A stretch of DNA of 64,000 nt, taken from contig OZ241874.1 of NCBI GenBank assembly GCA_965203305.1, forward strand, positions 62,001 to 126,000, given 5' to 3'. Origin of the DNA: Bin80 sp965203305. GTDB taxonomy: Bacteria > Bacteroidota > Rhodothermia > Rhodothermales > Bin80. Made by a program: the position numbers and the translations under genes. The notes below the pieces were generated by a model. That model was not told the origin of the DNA. It was given only the letters and a program-made list of their open reading frames with translations, and did not search any database. Below are positions 17,990-27,394 of this stretch, piece by piece; the first letter of the stretch is position 1; each line of letters opens with the position of its first letter.

Positions 17990-19402
17990 ATGAGCATCAC
18001 TGGTTTTGATTGTGGAGACGGGGGAGAATTCCGTCAGCGCGACATAGAGAAGCTGGTTTGTGCTTTTGAACGCAGCAAGCCCGGAGCCTACTTTGATGTG
18101 GAGTCTCTGGAGGAGATTGCATTCTACTATTTTGAGTGTGGCCGGATGGAGGAGTCCCTGAAAGTGATCAACAGGATTCTGGATTTCCAGCCTTCCTGTG
18201 AGTATTCATGGTTCAAGCGAGGCATTCTGCTTGCAAGTCTGGGCCGGCAGCAGGATGCCCGGCATGCGTTTGAGGAGTCCCTGAAGCTGAACCCCCGCGA
18301 AAGCGAAGTCTGGCTGAATCTGGGGGTTACGCTTGACGTGATGGGATTGCAGGAGGAGGCTCTGGACTGTCTGTACAAATCTTCCCGCTATGATCCGATG
18401 AACGAAGATGCCCACTTTTCTATCGGGTACATATACGCGCAGTGGGGACTGTATGAGGATGCGGTAGAGTCTCTGGAAATGTGCAGTGAACTGAATCCAG
18501 AACATCCAGATGTATGGTTTGAGCTTGCACACTGTTACGATGTTCTTGAGGAGGATAAAGCATGTCTGGATGCAAACAATCGCCAGATTGAACTGGACCC
18601 CTACTCGTGCGAGTCCTGGTTCAACAAAGCCATAGTACTGACGAGAATGGGACGGATGGAGGATGCCCTGCTGTGCTATGACTACACACTGGACATTGAT
18701 CCAGACTTCATTCCCGCCTATCACAATCGCGGGAATCTTCTTTCCGGGATGAGCCGATACGACGAGGCCTTGTTCTGCTATCAGGAAGTGATTACACGCA
18801 AGGGAGAAGATGCACTGGCGTATCGAAGTATGGGAACTGTCATGGCGGTGCAGGGGAAGTATCAGGAGAGTATTCGCCTGTATGAGAAAGCAATCAAACT
18901 GGATCCAGAGATGTCGGAGGCATGGAACGAACTGGGGCATGCGTACATGAGGCAGAAGCGGTACAGGATGGCTGCAAAAGCCTACGGGCATGCGGCTGAT
19001 CTCCTTCCAGAGAACACGGCATACTGGCATGCCAAAGGAGATGCCGAGATACGGGCAGGATACACGCAAAAAGCGCAGGATACATTCAGAAAAATCACCC
19101 AGATCCTGCCGGAAGATCATCATGCATGGATGGAGTATGCACACATGCTTGCCCAGAACCGAAATCCGGCAGGAGCCAGAAAAGCCTATGAATCTGCGAT
19201 TGAGCTAAAACCGCACAGCCCGTCGGCATGGTATTACTATTCAGGAGTTCTGTTCTTGCTCGGGGAGATTGAATTGTCCAGGAATGCGCTTGAGATGTCC
19301 ATAGATCTGGACCCCGCAAACAAAAAGCTGTTCCAGCAGCACTGCCCCCAAGAGATTCGTGATCATCCGCTCTTTCAGAAGTATCTGGACACAGACGGGT
19401 AG
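17990..19402 (+). CDS. Tetratricopeptide repeat protein
   Basis: A 470-residue protein built almost wholly of about eleven 34-residue TPR units (for example AWNELGHAYMRQKRYRMAAK and AYRSMGTVMAVQGKYQESI). There is no signal peptide or membrane segment, so it is probably a cytoplasmic scaffold for protein interactions. It is divergent from the Fur-type gene and just upstream of the YqaA-type gene (3 bases between), suggesting co-transcription. No enzymatic domain is visible and the partner is unknown. Confidence 0.85.
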   Translation: MSITGFDCGDGGEFRQRDIEKLVCAFERSKPGAYFDVESLEEIAFYYFECGRMEESLKVINRILDFQPSCEYSWFKRGILLASLGRQQDARHAFEESLKLNPRESEVWLNLGVTLDVMGLQEEALDCLYKSSRYDPMNEDAHFSIGYIYAQWGLYEDAVESLEMCSELNPEHPDVWFELAHCYDVLEEDKACLDANNRQIELDPYSCESWFNKAIVLTRMGRMEDALLCYDYTLDIDPDFIPAYHNRGNLLSGMSRYDEALFCYQEVITRKGEDALAYRSMGTVMAVQGKYQESIRLYEKAIKLDPEMSEAWNELGHAYMRQKRYRMAAKAYGHAADLLPENTAYWHAKGDAEIRAGYTQKAQDTFRKITQILPEDHHAWMEYAHMLAQNRNPAGARKAYESAIELKPHSPSAWYYYSGVLFLLGEIELSRNALEMSIDLDPANKKLFQQHCPQEIRDHPLFQKYLDTDG

Positions 19403-19405
19403 CTT

Positions 19406-20017
19406 TTGCACTGGATCCGGCGATTATATGACTGGGTGCTCGGCTGGGCGGAGACCCCCTACGGAACAGCAGCCTTGTTTCTGCTGGCGGTCATTGAATC
19501 CATATTTTTCCCAATCCCGCCAGATGTTCTCCTGATTGCACTTGCTCTGGGGCGGCGAAAGCGGGCATTGTACTTTGGTCTGATTTGCAGTATCGGATCC
19601 CTGTGTGGGGGGGTGATCGGATACATGCTTGGCCATTATGCATGGCTGACCTCAGACGGATTTACTCCACTGGCGCAGTTCTTCTTCCATCACATTCCGG
19701 GCTTTAGCGAGTCCGTGTATGCAGATTTGGGGCAAAGATTCGAGGAGTGGGGTTTTGTGATTGTCTTCACGGCCGGGTTCACGCCAGTGCCGTACAAACT
19801 GTTTACCGTGAGTGCGGGAGCGTTCGGAACTTCATTCCCATTGTTCCTGCTGGCTTCTGCCACCAGTCGGACCGCACGGTTCATGCTCGTGAGCGGGCTG
19901 ATCTGGCGATTCGGAGAGCCGGTCCGAACCTTTATTGATCGTTACTTCAACTGGCTGGCAATCCTCTTTACTGTCCTTCTTGCGGGAGGATTTGCCATAC
20001 TGAAGCTGGTCACTTGA
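19406..20017 (+). CDS. YqaA/DedA-type inner membrane protein
   Basis: A 203-residue multi-spanning membrane protein of the VTT/SNARE-associated (DedA) superfamily, YqaA branch. Visible signs are an N-terminal re-entrant-like segment with ESIFFPIPPDVLLIALAL, a second with AGFTPVPYKLFTVSAGAF carrying the conserved Pro and Gly, and four or five hydrophobic spans. Such proteins are linked to lipid flipping and membrane homeostasis; the substrate is not known. The start is TTG at 19406, three bases after the TPR stop. Its 3' end overlaps the convergent choice-of-anchor B gene by 8 bases. Confidence 0.8.
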   Translation: MHWIRRLYDWVLGWAETPYGTAALFLLAVIESIFFPIPPDVLLIALALGRRKRALYFGLICSIGSLCGGVIGYMLGHYAWLTSDGFTPLAQFFFHHIPGFSESVYADLGQRFEEWGFVIVFTAGFTPVPYKLFTVSAGAFGTSFPLFLLASATSRTARFMLVSGLIWRFGEPVRTFIDRYFNWLAILFTVLLAGGFAILKLVT

Positions 20018-21587
20018 GCAGTACGACTCTGGTTCCGTCTGTATGCTGCTCTGTCTGAACCTGGATGTAGTAGCTTCCACTTGGAAGCTGTCCGGCATCG
20101 AAGGTCAGGGTGTGGTTTCCAGCAGGGAGAACCTCGTCTCTGAGCACACGAACAGATCGTCCGAGCACATCCAGAACCTCAACACGGACTGCCGTCTGAT
20201 TCGGCAGGGACAGTGTGGTGGAGGTAATCGGGTTGAATGGATTCGGATACGCGGGCGAAAGCGTAAATCTCTCAGGGACTGTCGCTGATGTCTCCGTATG
20301 AAGCGGAATATTTACCGTGGTCGGGTCCAGAACAAACAGCCCGTCGGGGTCACTGCTGACAATGGTGGTCCCGCTCCTTGGAAAACGATACGAACTCCAT
20401 GCTCCGTCATATCCTTTTTCGTCCGTTCTCGGGTGGGTATCAAAAAAAGCAATCTCCCGGGGCTTGTTGATGTTCGAAATATCCAGGATGCGCAGGCCGG
20501 TGGTGTAATTGGCGGCGTACACATAGTTTCCGTGCACATACAGGTTGTGATCGGTGTTTTTTGTTGGAAAGAAAAAGGAAGAGTGATGGACAGGATCCTC
20601 AAGCTCTTCCATGTCCCAGATGATCATACGGGTATTTTCCACCCGATAATGCTTTTCATCAAGTTCATCATTCATCAGAAAGTACCTTTGATCTTCGGTA
20701 AACCAGCCCTGATGTGCATATGCCACATTCGGATATGTGGCGGTTCCCACGGTGACAGGATTCTTTTTATCCGTCACGTCGGCAATCTGGATAAGCTGCT
20801 CATTTGAGTTAATGCAGATTTCCCGTCCCCGATATTTTGCATCCGGTCCGCGGTAGATTACGCACTGGGTGTCATGGGTATATCCCTTATTCCAAAGTCC
20901 GCTGGTATTTCCAGTATCCCAGAGGCAGCCTGCGTAGACCGGTTTGACTGGATCCTGAATGTTTACAATATGCAGTCCGGGTCCATTGCAGGTATCTTTC
21001 CGTCCCTGTTCCGATGCCGTATTTATCCAGGAGGCTGTGACGTACGCAAACCCGGTTTCTTCATTGATCGCAATGTTGTGTGCTGATCTGATTCCGTCGT
21101 AGTGTGCCGTTGCGGTCCAGTCCTTGGGGACACTCGGAGGCGACCGCAGCTGGCGAAGATCAAACACCTGCATCCCATCATTACGACCTCCGTCAACTAC
21201 AACAAACATGTGATCCTTGTAGACTTTCATATCTCGCCAGAGCCTGTTACGTTCGGAAGCGTGACCGGGGAGTTTCCCGAGATAGATCGGATTCACAGGA
21301 TCTGTCACATCCACGAATGCAACGGACTTGCTCGTACCTACCAGAGCGTATTCCCGTTTTGTTTTAGGATCGGTCCAGCCCCAGATGTCATTGACCCATC
21401 TGGCGGTCGCATCTAGAGTGCCCTTGGGGAGATAGGACAGGAGATCAATCCCGTTGCACGCATGTCTGGCCGCTGCCCCATTCGCACAGCGAACGCGCGA
21501 GCTGGTAATGTCGGACTGGACTGACTGCCCCCATGACATCTGGGGTAAAGAAAGAACAGCTAGAATCAGGAAGCAAAGCCTATGCAT
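20010..21587 (-). CDS. Choice-of-anchor B family secreted protein with T9SS signal
   Basis: A 525-residue exported protein. The signal peptide MHRLCFLILAVLSLPQMSWG decides the start at 21587 (the frame is open to 21620). The body is an LVIVD-type beta-propeller-like repeat region with motifs such as VNDIWGWTDPKTKREYALVG, HNIAINEETGFAYV and HDTQCVIYRGPDAKY. The last 90 residues hold AYPNPFNPITSTTLSL and a T9SS type A sorting domain. Family proteins are cell-surface or secreted with no known activity. The protein at 32729-35110 has the same core. It is transcribed alone; 21588-21835 upstream should hold its promoter, and I see no other gene there. Confidence 0.87.
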   Translation of the reverse strand: MHRLCFLILAVLSLPQMSWGQSVQSDITSSRVRCANGAAARHACNGIDLLSYLPKGTLDATARWVNDIWGWTDPKTKREYALVGTSKSVAFVDVTDPVNPIYLGKLPGHASERNRLWRDMKVYKDHMFVVVDGGRNDGMQVFDLRQLRSPPSVPKDWTATAHYDGIRSAHNIAINEETGFAYVTASWINTASEQGRKDTCNGPGLHIVNIQDPVKPVYAGCLWDTGNTSGLWNKGYTHDTQCVIYRGPDAKYRGREICINSNEQLIQIADVTDKKNPVTVGTATYPNVAYAHQGWFTEDQRYFLMNDELDEKHYRVENTRMIIWDMEELEDPVHHSSFFFPTKNTDHNLYVHGNYVYAANYTTGLRILDISNINKPREIAFFDTHPRTDEKGYDGAWSSYRFPRSGTTIVSSDPDGLFVLDPTTVNIPLHTETSATVPERFTLSPAYPNPFNPITSTTLSLPNQTAVRVEVLDVLGRSVRVLRDEVLPAGNHTLTFDAGQLPSGSYYIQVQTEQHTDGTRVVLLK

Positions 21588-21835
21588 TCCAATTCTCGGA
21601 GAGTGAGAGGTTTTATACATTCAGTTGTCGTGGAAGTTCCTTTTAGCAGAGCATGGACCCGTGCGGCATGTGTGCATTTTTCGGCTGCCTCATCATGCTG
21701 TCTCCTGGAATTACAGCAACCACCAGTTCAGTATGCCAAAATCGGGCCAAAACAGATAACGGCTGCCAGGACAGGAACAAAATTTGCCGGTCCTATTACG
21801 AAGGGACAGCATCACATTAAAATTCTGCAATTCAG

Positions 21836-22087
21836 ATGAGCATAGCTGAAATAGCACTAGCAGTTCTTTGCGCAGGCATGGTTTTCGGCATTCCGTTTCT
21901 GGTGGATAGAATCAAATCCAGAAGGAATCTTCTGCTTGCCAGACTGGCGTGTGGTGCACTGATGATTGCAATATGTATTACTTCGCCTGATGTATCTCCA
22001 TGGTGGCTTGCCATTATGGCATTATGTGTTCTTTCGGGGGCATATAAAGAGTTTGACGGCTCCAGGAGACTTCCTGCCGTACGATAA
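21836..22087 (+). CDS. Small membrane protein of unknown function
   Basis: Eighty-three residues with two or three hydrophobic segments (IAEIALAVLCAGMVFGIPFL; LLARLACGALMIAICI; WWLAIMALCVLSGAY) separated by a basic stretch (DRIKSRRN). I do not recognise a family. Length, composition and the intact frame between two well-defined genes make it plausible as a real inner membrane protein. A small hairpin follows the stop. Confidence 0.5.
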   Translation: MSIAEIALAVLCAGMVFGIPFLVDRIKSRRNLLLARLACGALMIAICITSPDVSPWWLAIMALCVLSGAYKEFDGSRRLPAVR

Positions 22088-22095
22088 GCTGGTTC

Positions 22096-22118
22096 GGGAG
22101 CTGTAAGCTACAAGCTCC
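22096..22118 (+). terminator. Hairpin downstream of the small membrane protein gene
   Basis: GGGAGCT pairs with AGCTCCC around a short GTA/TAC inner pair and an AGC loop, nine bases after the stop at 22087. There is no T-run, so an intrinsic terminator is only a possibility. The remaining bases to 22438 show one weak open frame that I do not accept as a gene. Confidence 0.35.
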
Positions 22119-22438
22119 CCAGCAGAGGGGGTTATCTGCTCATGGACTGTTACAACCTGTTAACCACCTCGCGAGGTTGGCCGTGAGCAGCAGGTACACA
22201 GCACTGATATACAAATCCATGGATTACAGTTTTTCACCCCCTGTTTTGGCTGTACTGCTACTGGAATGGATGATCACAGTTGCATGCTTTGGGATATGGT
22301 GGAGTAGCCTAGCTGGTGCAATGAACTGCTGGAATCACAGGCTTAATGTCAATGATGTCTCCATATTCTCTCAGTCTCGTTGCAAGAGGTTCCTGAAAGA
22401 TTTGGTAACCTGGTGTTTTGGTTGATCCTGGAGCACGC

Positions 22439-24016
22439 ATGAATAACTACTATCTGCTACACCTGCTTGCCCGCACATGGAGTGACTCTCTTCCCGGTGC
22501 TGTATTTACAGATGCATGGTGTCACGCACCGGGGGAATTGGTGGTTGCCCTGGAGCATAGGAGTGCGGAGACAGCGATCTCATTTCTGGCACATGCTCCG
22601 GTCATTGGTGCATTTCGACGCAGGGAGGTTGGTCGTCCCCGACACAATGCCAAGTCACTGTTTCGTGCACTGCGGCAGCAGTCTGTCACAGCTGTGTGTA
22701 TTTCGGAGGGGGATCGGATTTTAACACTGAAATTTACAGGGGGACTTCAGTTGCAGGCACATTTGTACGGGAGCCGTGCCAATGTACTTCTGGCCAGTGA
22801 AGCCGGGCAGGTTCAGGAAGCATTTCGGAAGGGTGCACCTGCCGAGCTCCCTCCACCGCGAAGTGCACCAGAGCCTCAAACTCTGGCAGAGTTTACAACA
22901 CGGTGGGATGAGTTGCAGGGAGATCCTGTCAAGAAGTTACAGCGCATCTATGTGCGTTTTAGCAGAGATCAGGCCAGAGAAGCACTGAAAGTGCATGAAC
23001 AGCAGCCCGATTCCGTAGCAACAGTCCCACAGATATTTGAAGCGGCGCAGAAATTGCACATGCAGTTGCTGAAAGCCCGCGGTCCTTTGCATCTGTACTG
23101 GAAGCCTCCTGTGATTTCCCTGATCCCTCTCTCCCAAAGGAAGGACGATGCAGAGGAATGCAGTGATGTAGATGAGGGGATACGCACCTATGCGCAGCGT
23201 ACACTCTCAGAGAGAGCCTATCATGCGCAGTATGAGCCTCTGCGAAAAGATATTGTACGCAGACTGGATAAAGCGGAACGCTCTGCGGAGCGGATGAAGA
23301 TAGAGCATGCCCGCCCTTCACATGCGGATGAGTATGAGCGAATCGGCCATATTCTGATGGCCTCCCGGCCATTTTCTGCGGGAGAATCCAGTGTAGAACT
23401 TGAAGATGCTTTTCATCCGGGAACACGGTTGACCATCTCGCTGGATCCGTCATTAAATTCCCTGCAGAATGCGGAACGCTACTATGCGAAGGCAAGAAAA
23501 GCGCGCATCTCTCGTGCACATCTGGATGAACTTATCAGGCAGGCAGAAACCAGGACGGCATCATTGCGGGCAGAGCTGGAGGCACTTGAGAATGCCAAAA
23601 CCTGTAAAGACCTGAAAGTATTTCAGAAGACCCGTACGAAAACTGTGCAGTCAGGGCATCCCTTCAGACGCTATGTTCTTGCACCATCCTATGAATTGTG
23701 GGTCGGGCGCAATGCAAAGGAAAGCGAGGTGCTGACGCTTCGGCATGCGCGTCCATTTGACTTGTGGTTTCATGCACGCGGGGTGAGCGGGGCACATGCG
23801 GTCTTGCGTCTTCCTGGACGCGATGCCCAGCCTGGAAGCTACCTGATTGAGCAGGCTGCAGCAATTGCAGCCTGGCACAGCAAAGCCAGGACCAGCAGCA
23901 TTGCCCCGGTCATTGTGACCCCCAAAAAATATGTTCACAAGGCACGCGGAGCTCCGATGGGTGAAGTTGCCGTAAGCCGGGAAGATGTGGTGATGGTAGA
24001 ACCCGCACTTCCGTAA
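22439..24016 (+). CDS. rqcH: Rqc2-type ribosome quality control protein (NFACT family)
   Basis: Binds the 50S-peptidyl-tRNA complex left after ribosome splitting and directs C-terminal alanine tailing of the stalled chain for degradation. The NFACT-N domain covers about residues 1-200, a long coiled-coil region about 250-390 (KAERSAERMKIEHARPSH and LDELIRQAETRTASLRAELE), and the NFACT-R RNA-binding domain the C terminus (LWVGRNAKESEVLTLRHA, then DLWFHARGVSGAHAVLR). The start is ATG at 22439; the frame is open to 22418. At 525 residues it is slightly shorter than Bacillus RqcH. It runs in the same direction as uppP, 28 bases away. Confidence 0.88.
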   Translation: MNNYYLLHLLARTWSDSLPGAVFTDAWCHAPGELVVALEHRSAETAISFLAHAPVIGAFRRREVGRPRHNAKSLFRALRQQSVTAVCISEGDRILTLKFTGGLQLQAHLYGSRANVLLASEAGQVQEAFRKGAPAELPPPRSAPEPQTLAEFTTRWDELQGDPVKKLQRIYVRFSRDQAREALKVHEQQPDSVATVPQIFEAAQKLHMQLLKARGPLHLYWKPPVISLIPLSQRKDDAEECSDVDEGIRTYAQRTLSERAYHAQYEPLRKDIVRRLDKAERSAERMKIEHARPSHADEYERIGHILMASRPFSAGESSVELEDAFHPGTRLTISLDPSLNSLQNAERYYAKARKARISRAHLDELIRQAETRTASLRAELEALENAKTCKDLKVFQKTRTKTVQSGHPFRRYVLAPSYELWVGRNAKESEVLTLRHARPFDLWFHARGVSGAHAVLRLPGRDAQPGSYLIEQAAAIAAWHSKARTSSIAPVIVTPKKYVHKARGAPMGEVAVSREDVVMVEPALP

Positions 24017-24044
24017 TGCAATCCTATCCACAGACTGACTACGA

Positions 24045-24845
24045 ATGACCTGGTGGCAGGCGGCGATCCTCGGTCTTTTGCAGGGGCTCACAGAATTCCT
24101 TCCTGTTTCTTCTTCAGGACACCTGGTGCTGGCGCAGCATGTACTTGGGTTGCAGCTTACGCCAGATGTTACGTTTGAAGTATTTCTTCATGCCGGAACA
24201 GCGTTTAGCATTATTACAGTCTACAGGAAGCGGCTGGGTGCCATTGTGACAGGCGGAATTCGCAGCCTGGTTCATCCTGTGCGTGCGTATCAGGCGAGTC
24301 CAGATGTACGGATTGCATGGCAGGTGGTACTGGCAAGCGTGCCCGCAGGGCTGGCATACGTATTTCTTGAAGCACAGCTGGAATGGACCTATGCGCGTCC
24401 TTGGTTCGCCTGTATGATGCTGATTGTCACAGGTGCATTGCTTGCAAGTATACTCCTGACACGCGTACAGGATGGCACAGTTACCTTACCGAAATCCATT
24501 CTGATTGGAATTGCGCAAGCGGCAGCACTTCTTCCTGGAATGTCCAGATCGGGAGCCACCATCAGTACAGGCCTGCTGTCTGGTATCAAACCCGATGACG
24601 CTGCTGACTTTTCCTTCATTATGGTATTGCCCGTTATACTGGGGGCAACCCTGATTAAAGGACTGGAACTCGTGGAATCTGGCGAGACAGTGGACTGGAT
24701 TCCGGTCCTGCTAGGTACTGTCATTGCATATGGAACCGGCATTTTTGCAATCCATGTGGTTCTTGGCTTTGTTCGCCGCGGCCGCTTGCATACATTTGCC
24801 TTTTACTGCGTAGGAATCGGGGTATTGGGACTGTTTTTCCTTTAG
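24045..24845 (+). CDS. uppP: Undecaprenyl-diphosphatase
   Basis: A membrane enzyme that removes one phosphate from undecaprenyl diphosphate to recycle the lipid carrier of cell wall synthesis. The two signature motifs are LQGLTEFLPVSSSGHLVLAQ near residue 10 and LPGMSRSGATISTGLLSG near 165. There are seven or eight hydrophobic spans. The length of 266 is normal. It lies between rqcH and ecsC, all in one direction, probably one transcript. Confidence 0.96.
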   Translation: MTWWQAAILGLLQGLTEFLPVSSSGHLVLAQHVLGLQLTPDVTFEVFLHAGTAFSIITVYRKRLGAIVTGGIRSLVHPVRAYQASPDVRIAWQVVLASVPAGLAYVFLEAQLEWTYARPWFACMMLIVTGALLASILLTRVQDGTVTLPKSILIGIAQAAALLPGMSRSGATISTGLLSGIKPDDAADFSFIMVLPVILGATLIKGLELVESGETVDWIPVLLGTVIAYGTGIFAIHVVLGFVRRGRLHTFAFYCVGIGVLGLFFL

Positions 24846-24874
24846 CCCCGGAATCAGACACAACTCAGGCATCC

Positions 24875-25702
24875 ATGAAGCTGACATCATACGAGAAATC
24901 TGCACAGAGGGAGATAGATGCGTGGCTGCGAGGAGATGCCTCACTGGCTGCTCGGGCTATGGACTGGGTGATGCGCCCCGTAGACTGGGCGGTGGAACAG
25001 GCTGTTCCCGCCGATCTGGTGGACCAGATGAGTGAAGCAATCGGTCAGTTTCTGTCCAGACTCAACGATGCAGCAAAGTGGGCAGTTGACTTGAGCGGGA
25101 TTGAATCGGAAGCCAGAGGCAAGGGACTGGAGATTGACGGGATTGAGGATTTGCGCACAGCTCCGATGGAGACACTGGATTCACTGGCAAAAGGACTTTT
25201 CAATCAGAACACAGTACTGGCCGCACTTACCGGTGGTGGAACAGGACTGGGAGGTGTCGTTCTGATTGCGGCAGATATTCCGCTGCTCTTTGCGATTAAT
25301 CTGCATCTGATTCAGAGGATTGGGGCGGCGTATGGATTTCCGATGTCCGGGCCTGAGCACAGTTCCATTGTCCTGTCAATCTACAATGCATCTGCGGCCA
25401 ACTCACGAGAGGCACGTAGCGGGGCCCTGCATGAGGTAGGAATTGCGGCAGCTTCCTATGCGGGTGGAGGCACCTATCAGGGTCGTGTGCGGGGAGTGCT
25501 TTCTGACCAGTCCAGGCATCTGCCCCGGGAGCTGGCAAAAAATCTGGTTGGTCGAAAACTGCTGCAGATGATTCCACTGGCCGGCGCGGCAGTTGGGGCG
25601 GGAGTCAACTACTGGTTCACGCGAGAGACTGCCCAGACTTCGTACATGCTGTTTCGGAGTTTGCACCTTGAACACAAGGCCCGTCTTCGCAGTTTTTCCT
25701 AA
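24875..25702 (+). CDS. EcsC family protein
   Basis: A 275-residue protein with the EcsC signature: a Gly-rich hydrophobic segment LAALTGGGTGLGGVVLIAAD near residue 108, then IPLLFAINLHLIQRIGAAYG, and a second hydrophobic region IPLAGAAVGAGVNYWFT near 230. Family members are membrane-associated and have no firm function. The start ATG is 29 bases after uppP. Base use then changes downstream, marking the end of the conserved block. The next 282 bases (25703-25984) are AT-rich and I see no gene in them. Confidence 0.85.
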   Translation: MKLTSYEKSAQREIDAWLRGDASLAARAMDWVMRPVDWAVEQAVPADLVDQMSEAIGQFLSRLNDAAKWAVDLSGIESEARGKGLEIDGIEDLRTAPMETLDSLAKGLFNQNTVLAALTGGGTGLGGVVLIAADIPLLFAINLHLIQRIGAAYGFPMSGPEHSSIVLSIYNASAANSREARSGALHEVGIAAASYAGGGTYQGRVRGVLSDQSRHLPRELAKNLVGRKLLQMIPLAGAAVGAGVNYWFTRETAQTSYMLFRSLHLEHKARLRSFS

Positions 25703-25984
25703 CTGCCGTCAAAATGCCATCCAGTGCTATGGATTTGGTCTGAAAATACAGCCTTGATTGTCCGATGTTTAACTGGTGGGGGTAGCATTCATGGTATTAC
25801 ATCATGCCTTAGTTATTGGTTGACACAAGAGACTAACAGAGGAACTCTTCCTGTGAACTATTTGTACTATCCCAAGACGGTCTTAGAATAAAACCTTCGC
25901 TTGTTGAATCAAAGTGTGCTATACACTACGATTGGGCTGTATGTTGGTGATGTTCTACCGCATCAAATCGAAACTAAACCTGCA

Positions 25985-26239
25985 ATGGCAATGGCAGATA
26001 GAAAAAGTGAAAATAGGTCTACGAAAGGAGATGCTGAAGTCTTCGAACTCTTAGAAAAGGCCAACAAGCAATACGAAGAGTATGTGAGGTTGTCAAAGTT
26101 AGGTAAGTTCCCTGATTTCCGCGAGGGTTCAGAGGAGGAAGAGATAAAATACTCATGGAAGAAACCGATTGGACTTGTCATCACGAAGTCAAGAAAAAAT
26201 TACCCAACTATTGGGTCTTTTGCAGATTTATATGTCTAG
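25985..26239 (+). CDS. Small charged protein coupled to a ClpP-fold protease
   Basis: Eighty-four residues from ATG 25985 (the frame is open to 25901), rich in Lys, Glu and Ser (EVFELLEKANKQYEEYV, then REGSEEEEIKYSW). No family recognised and no membrane segment or signal. Its stop overlaps the start of the downstream protease by 8 bases (ATG at 26232), so translation is likely coupled. Codon use is AT-richer than that of the neighbours, suggesting transfer. It may be a partner or regulator of the protease. Confidence 0.5.
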   Translation: MAMADRKSENRSTKGDAEVFELLEKANKQYEEYVRLSKLGKFPDFREGSEEEEIKYSWKKPIGLVITKSRKNYPTIGSFADLYV

Positions 26240-26969
26240 CTGGTCCGAACTATACAACAGATTCAGGAAATATTCCGAAGAGGAGTCTAGGGTATTTCTT
26301 TCTGAGCAATTTGCCCAGACCATCCAGACTATAAAGCATATTGCCGAGCAATCTGGCAAAAATGTTCTGTACTATGCGTCGGCATTCCTGCAAAAATCCA
26401 GTGCTCCGGGGCTTTCGTTGGGCATTGACCACGAGGATATAAATGGATTCATGTGTGGAGTAGATGGATGCGATGCTGACAGAGAGCTCTTACTAATTCT
26501 TCATACTCCGGGTGGACTGGCTGGGGCGGCTGAGACCATTGTTGAATACTTGCGAAGCAAGTTCAAAAGTATTGATGTCGCAATACCAGTTTACGCAATG
26601 TCCGCTGGCACCATGATTGCGCTTGGATGTGATCGTATCATAATGGACCACCAAAGCCAGATGGGTCCGATTGATCCACAAATGGCTTGGGGTGGTAGAT
26701 ACTACTCTGCCCACTCAATAGTCGGACAGTTTGAGAGGGCAAAACGGGAAATAATACAAAACTCTGATTTATCTGGTTTATGGGCTCCGGTGCTGAGTTC
26801 TATCGGCCCAGCATTGCTAGAAGAGGCCAGAAGAGTACATTCATACGGAAAGACTGTTGTTGAGATGTGGTTTGAGAAGTATATGTTTGCTGACCGGGAG
26901 AATCCTTCTGGTCTGGCTTCAGAAGTCGCAAACTACTCTAGTAGTGATGAGCATGGGGCACATGGCTGA
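26232..26969 (+). CDS. SDH-type serine proteinase (ClpP/crotonase fold), probably C-terminally truncated
   Basis: 245 residues of the serine dehydrogenase proteinase (SDH_sah) family, related to ClpP and SppA. Visible signs are HTPGGLAGAAETIVEYLRSK near residue 94, a probable nucleophile Ser124 in YAMSAGTMIALG, and MDHQSQMGPIDPQM near 139. Homologues usually continue past an sHGR-type segment; here the frame stops at DEHGAHG. A short frame at 27014 (LNDEEIASS) resembles the missing end, so a small lesion may have cut the protein. I prefer ATG 26232, which overlaps the stop of the coupled small gene, to the longer frame at 26169. AT-rich, next to IS66, likely acquired. Confidence 0.72.
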   Translation: MSSWSELYNRFRKYSEEESRVFLSEQFAQTIQTIKHIAEQSGKNVLYYASAFLQKSSAPGLSLGIDHEDINGFMCGVDGCDADRELLLILHTPGGLAGAAETIVEYLRSKFKSIDVAIPVYAMSAGTMIALGCDRIIMDHQSQMGPIDPQMAWGGRYYSAHSIVGQFERAKREIIQNSDLSGLWAPVLSSIGPALLEEARRVHSYGKTVVEMWFEKYMFADRENPSGLASEVANYSSSDEHGAHG

Positions 26970-27017
26970 AGTTACCCCCTAGTATAGTAGGTATATAAGC
27001 CCCCAATCATAGACTGA

Positions 27018-27140
27018 ATGACGAAGAAATTGCGTCATCTACGCTTGTCATTTCAGGAGGCACTTCCTGAAGATGAAGAACTTGACCAACATCCTTCGCA
27101 TCTTGGGCAAACACGAGAACTTAACTTACTCTATTGGTAA
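27018..27140 (+). pseudogene. Short frame cut by the IS66 left end
   Basis: Forty codons rich in charged residues (FQEALPEDEELDQ) that end in TGG TAA, where TAA belongs to the IS66 terminus at 27137. It could be the start of a gene interrupted by the insertion. No continuation is seen on the other side, where a different gene is cut, so a deletion would also be required. Low certainty. Confidence 0.25.
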
Positions 27141-27394
27141 GCGTCCGAACAGCCCTGTCTTGCCCCTGTATTTTGGCATACGCCCCTGTCTAGGGTTGGT
27201 GCCTTCCTGCGGCATATTCTGTGAGGGGATCAGGGATTCCGAAGGCAGAGAGGTTCTGTGTGTTCCCGGGAGTTTCCGTTTGTGATTCTCGTCCCCTGTT
27301 CTGTGCGGGTCTGCCGGGTGCGTCCTACTTTTTCTGGCGGGAACCAAGCGATGGTTTTGGATCCCGTGTCGTTCCCGCGGGGAAGCGGGGGAGG

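Noticed and set aside
22177..22425. 82-residue + strand frame with one hydrophobic segment
   Set aside because: No recognisable family, poor start context, and it overlaps the region leading into rqcH; insufficient support.
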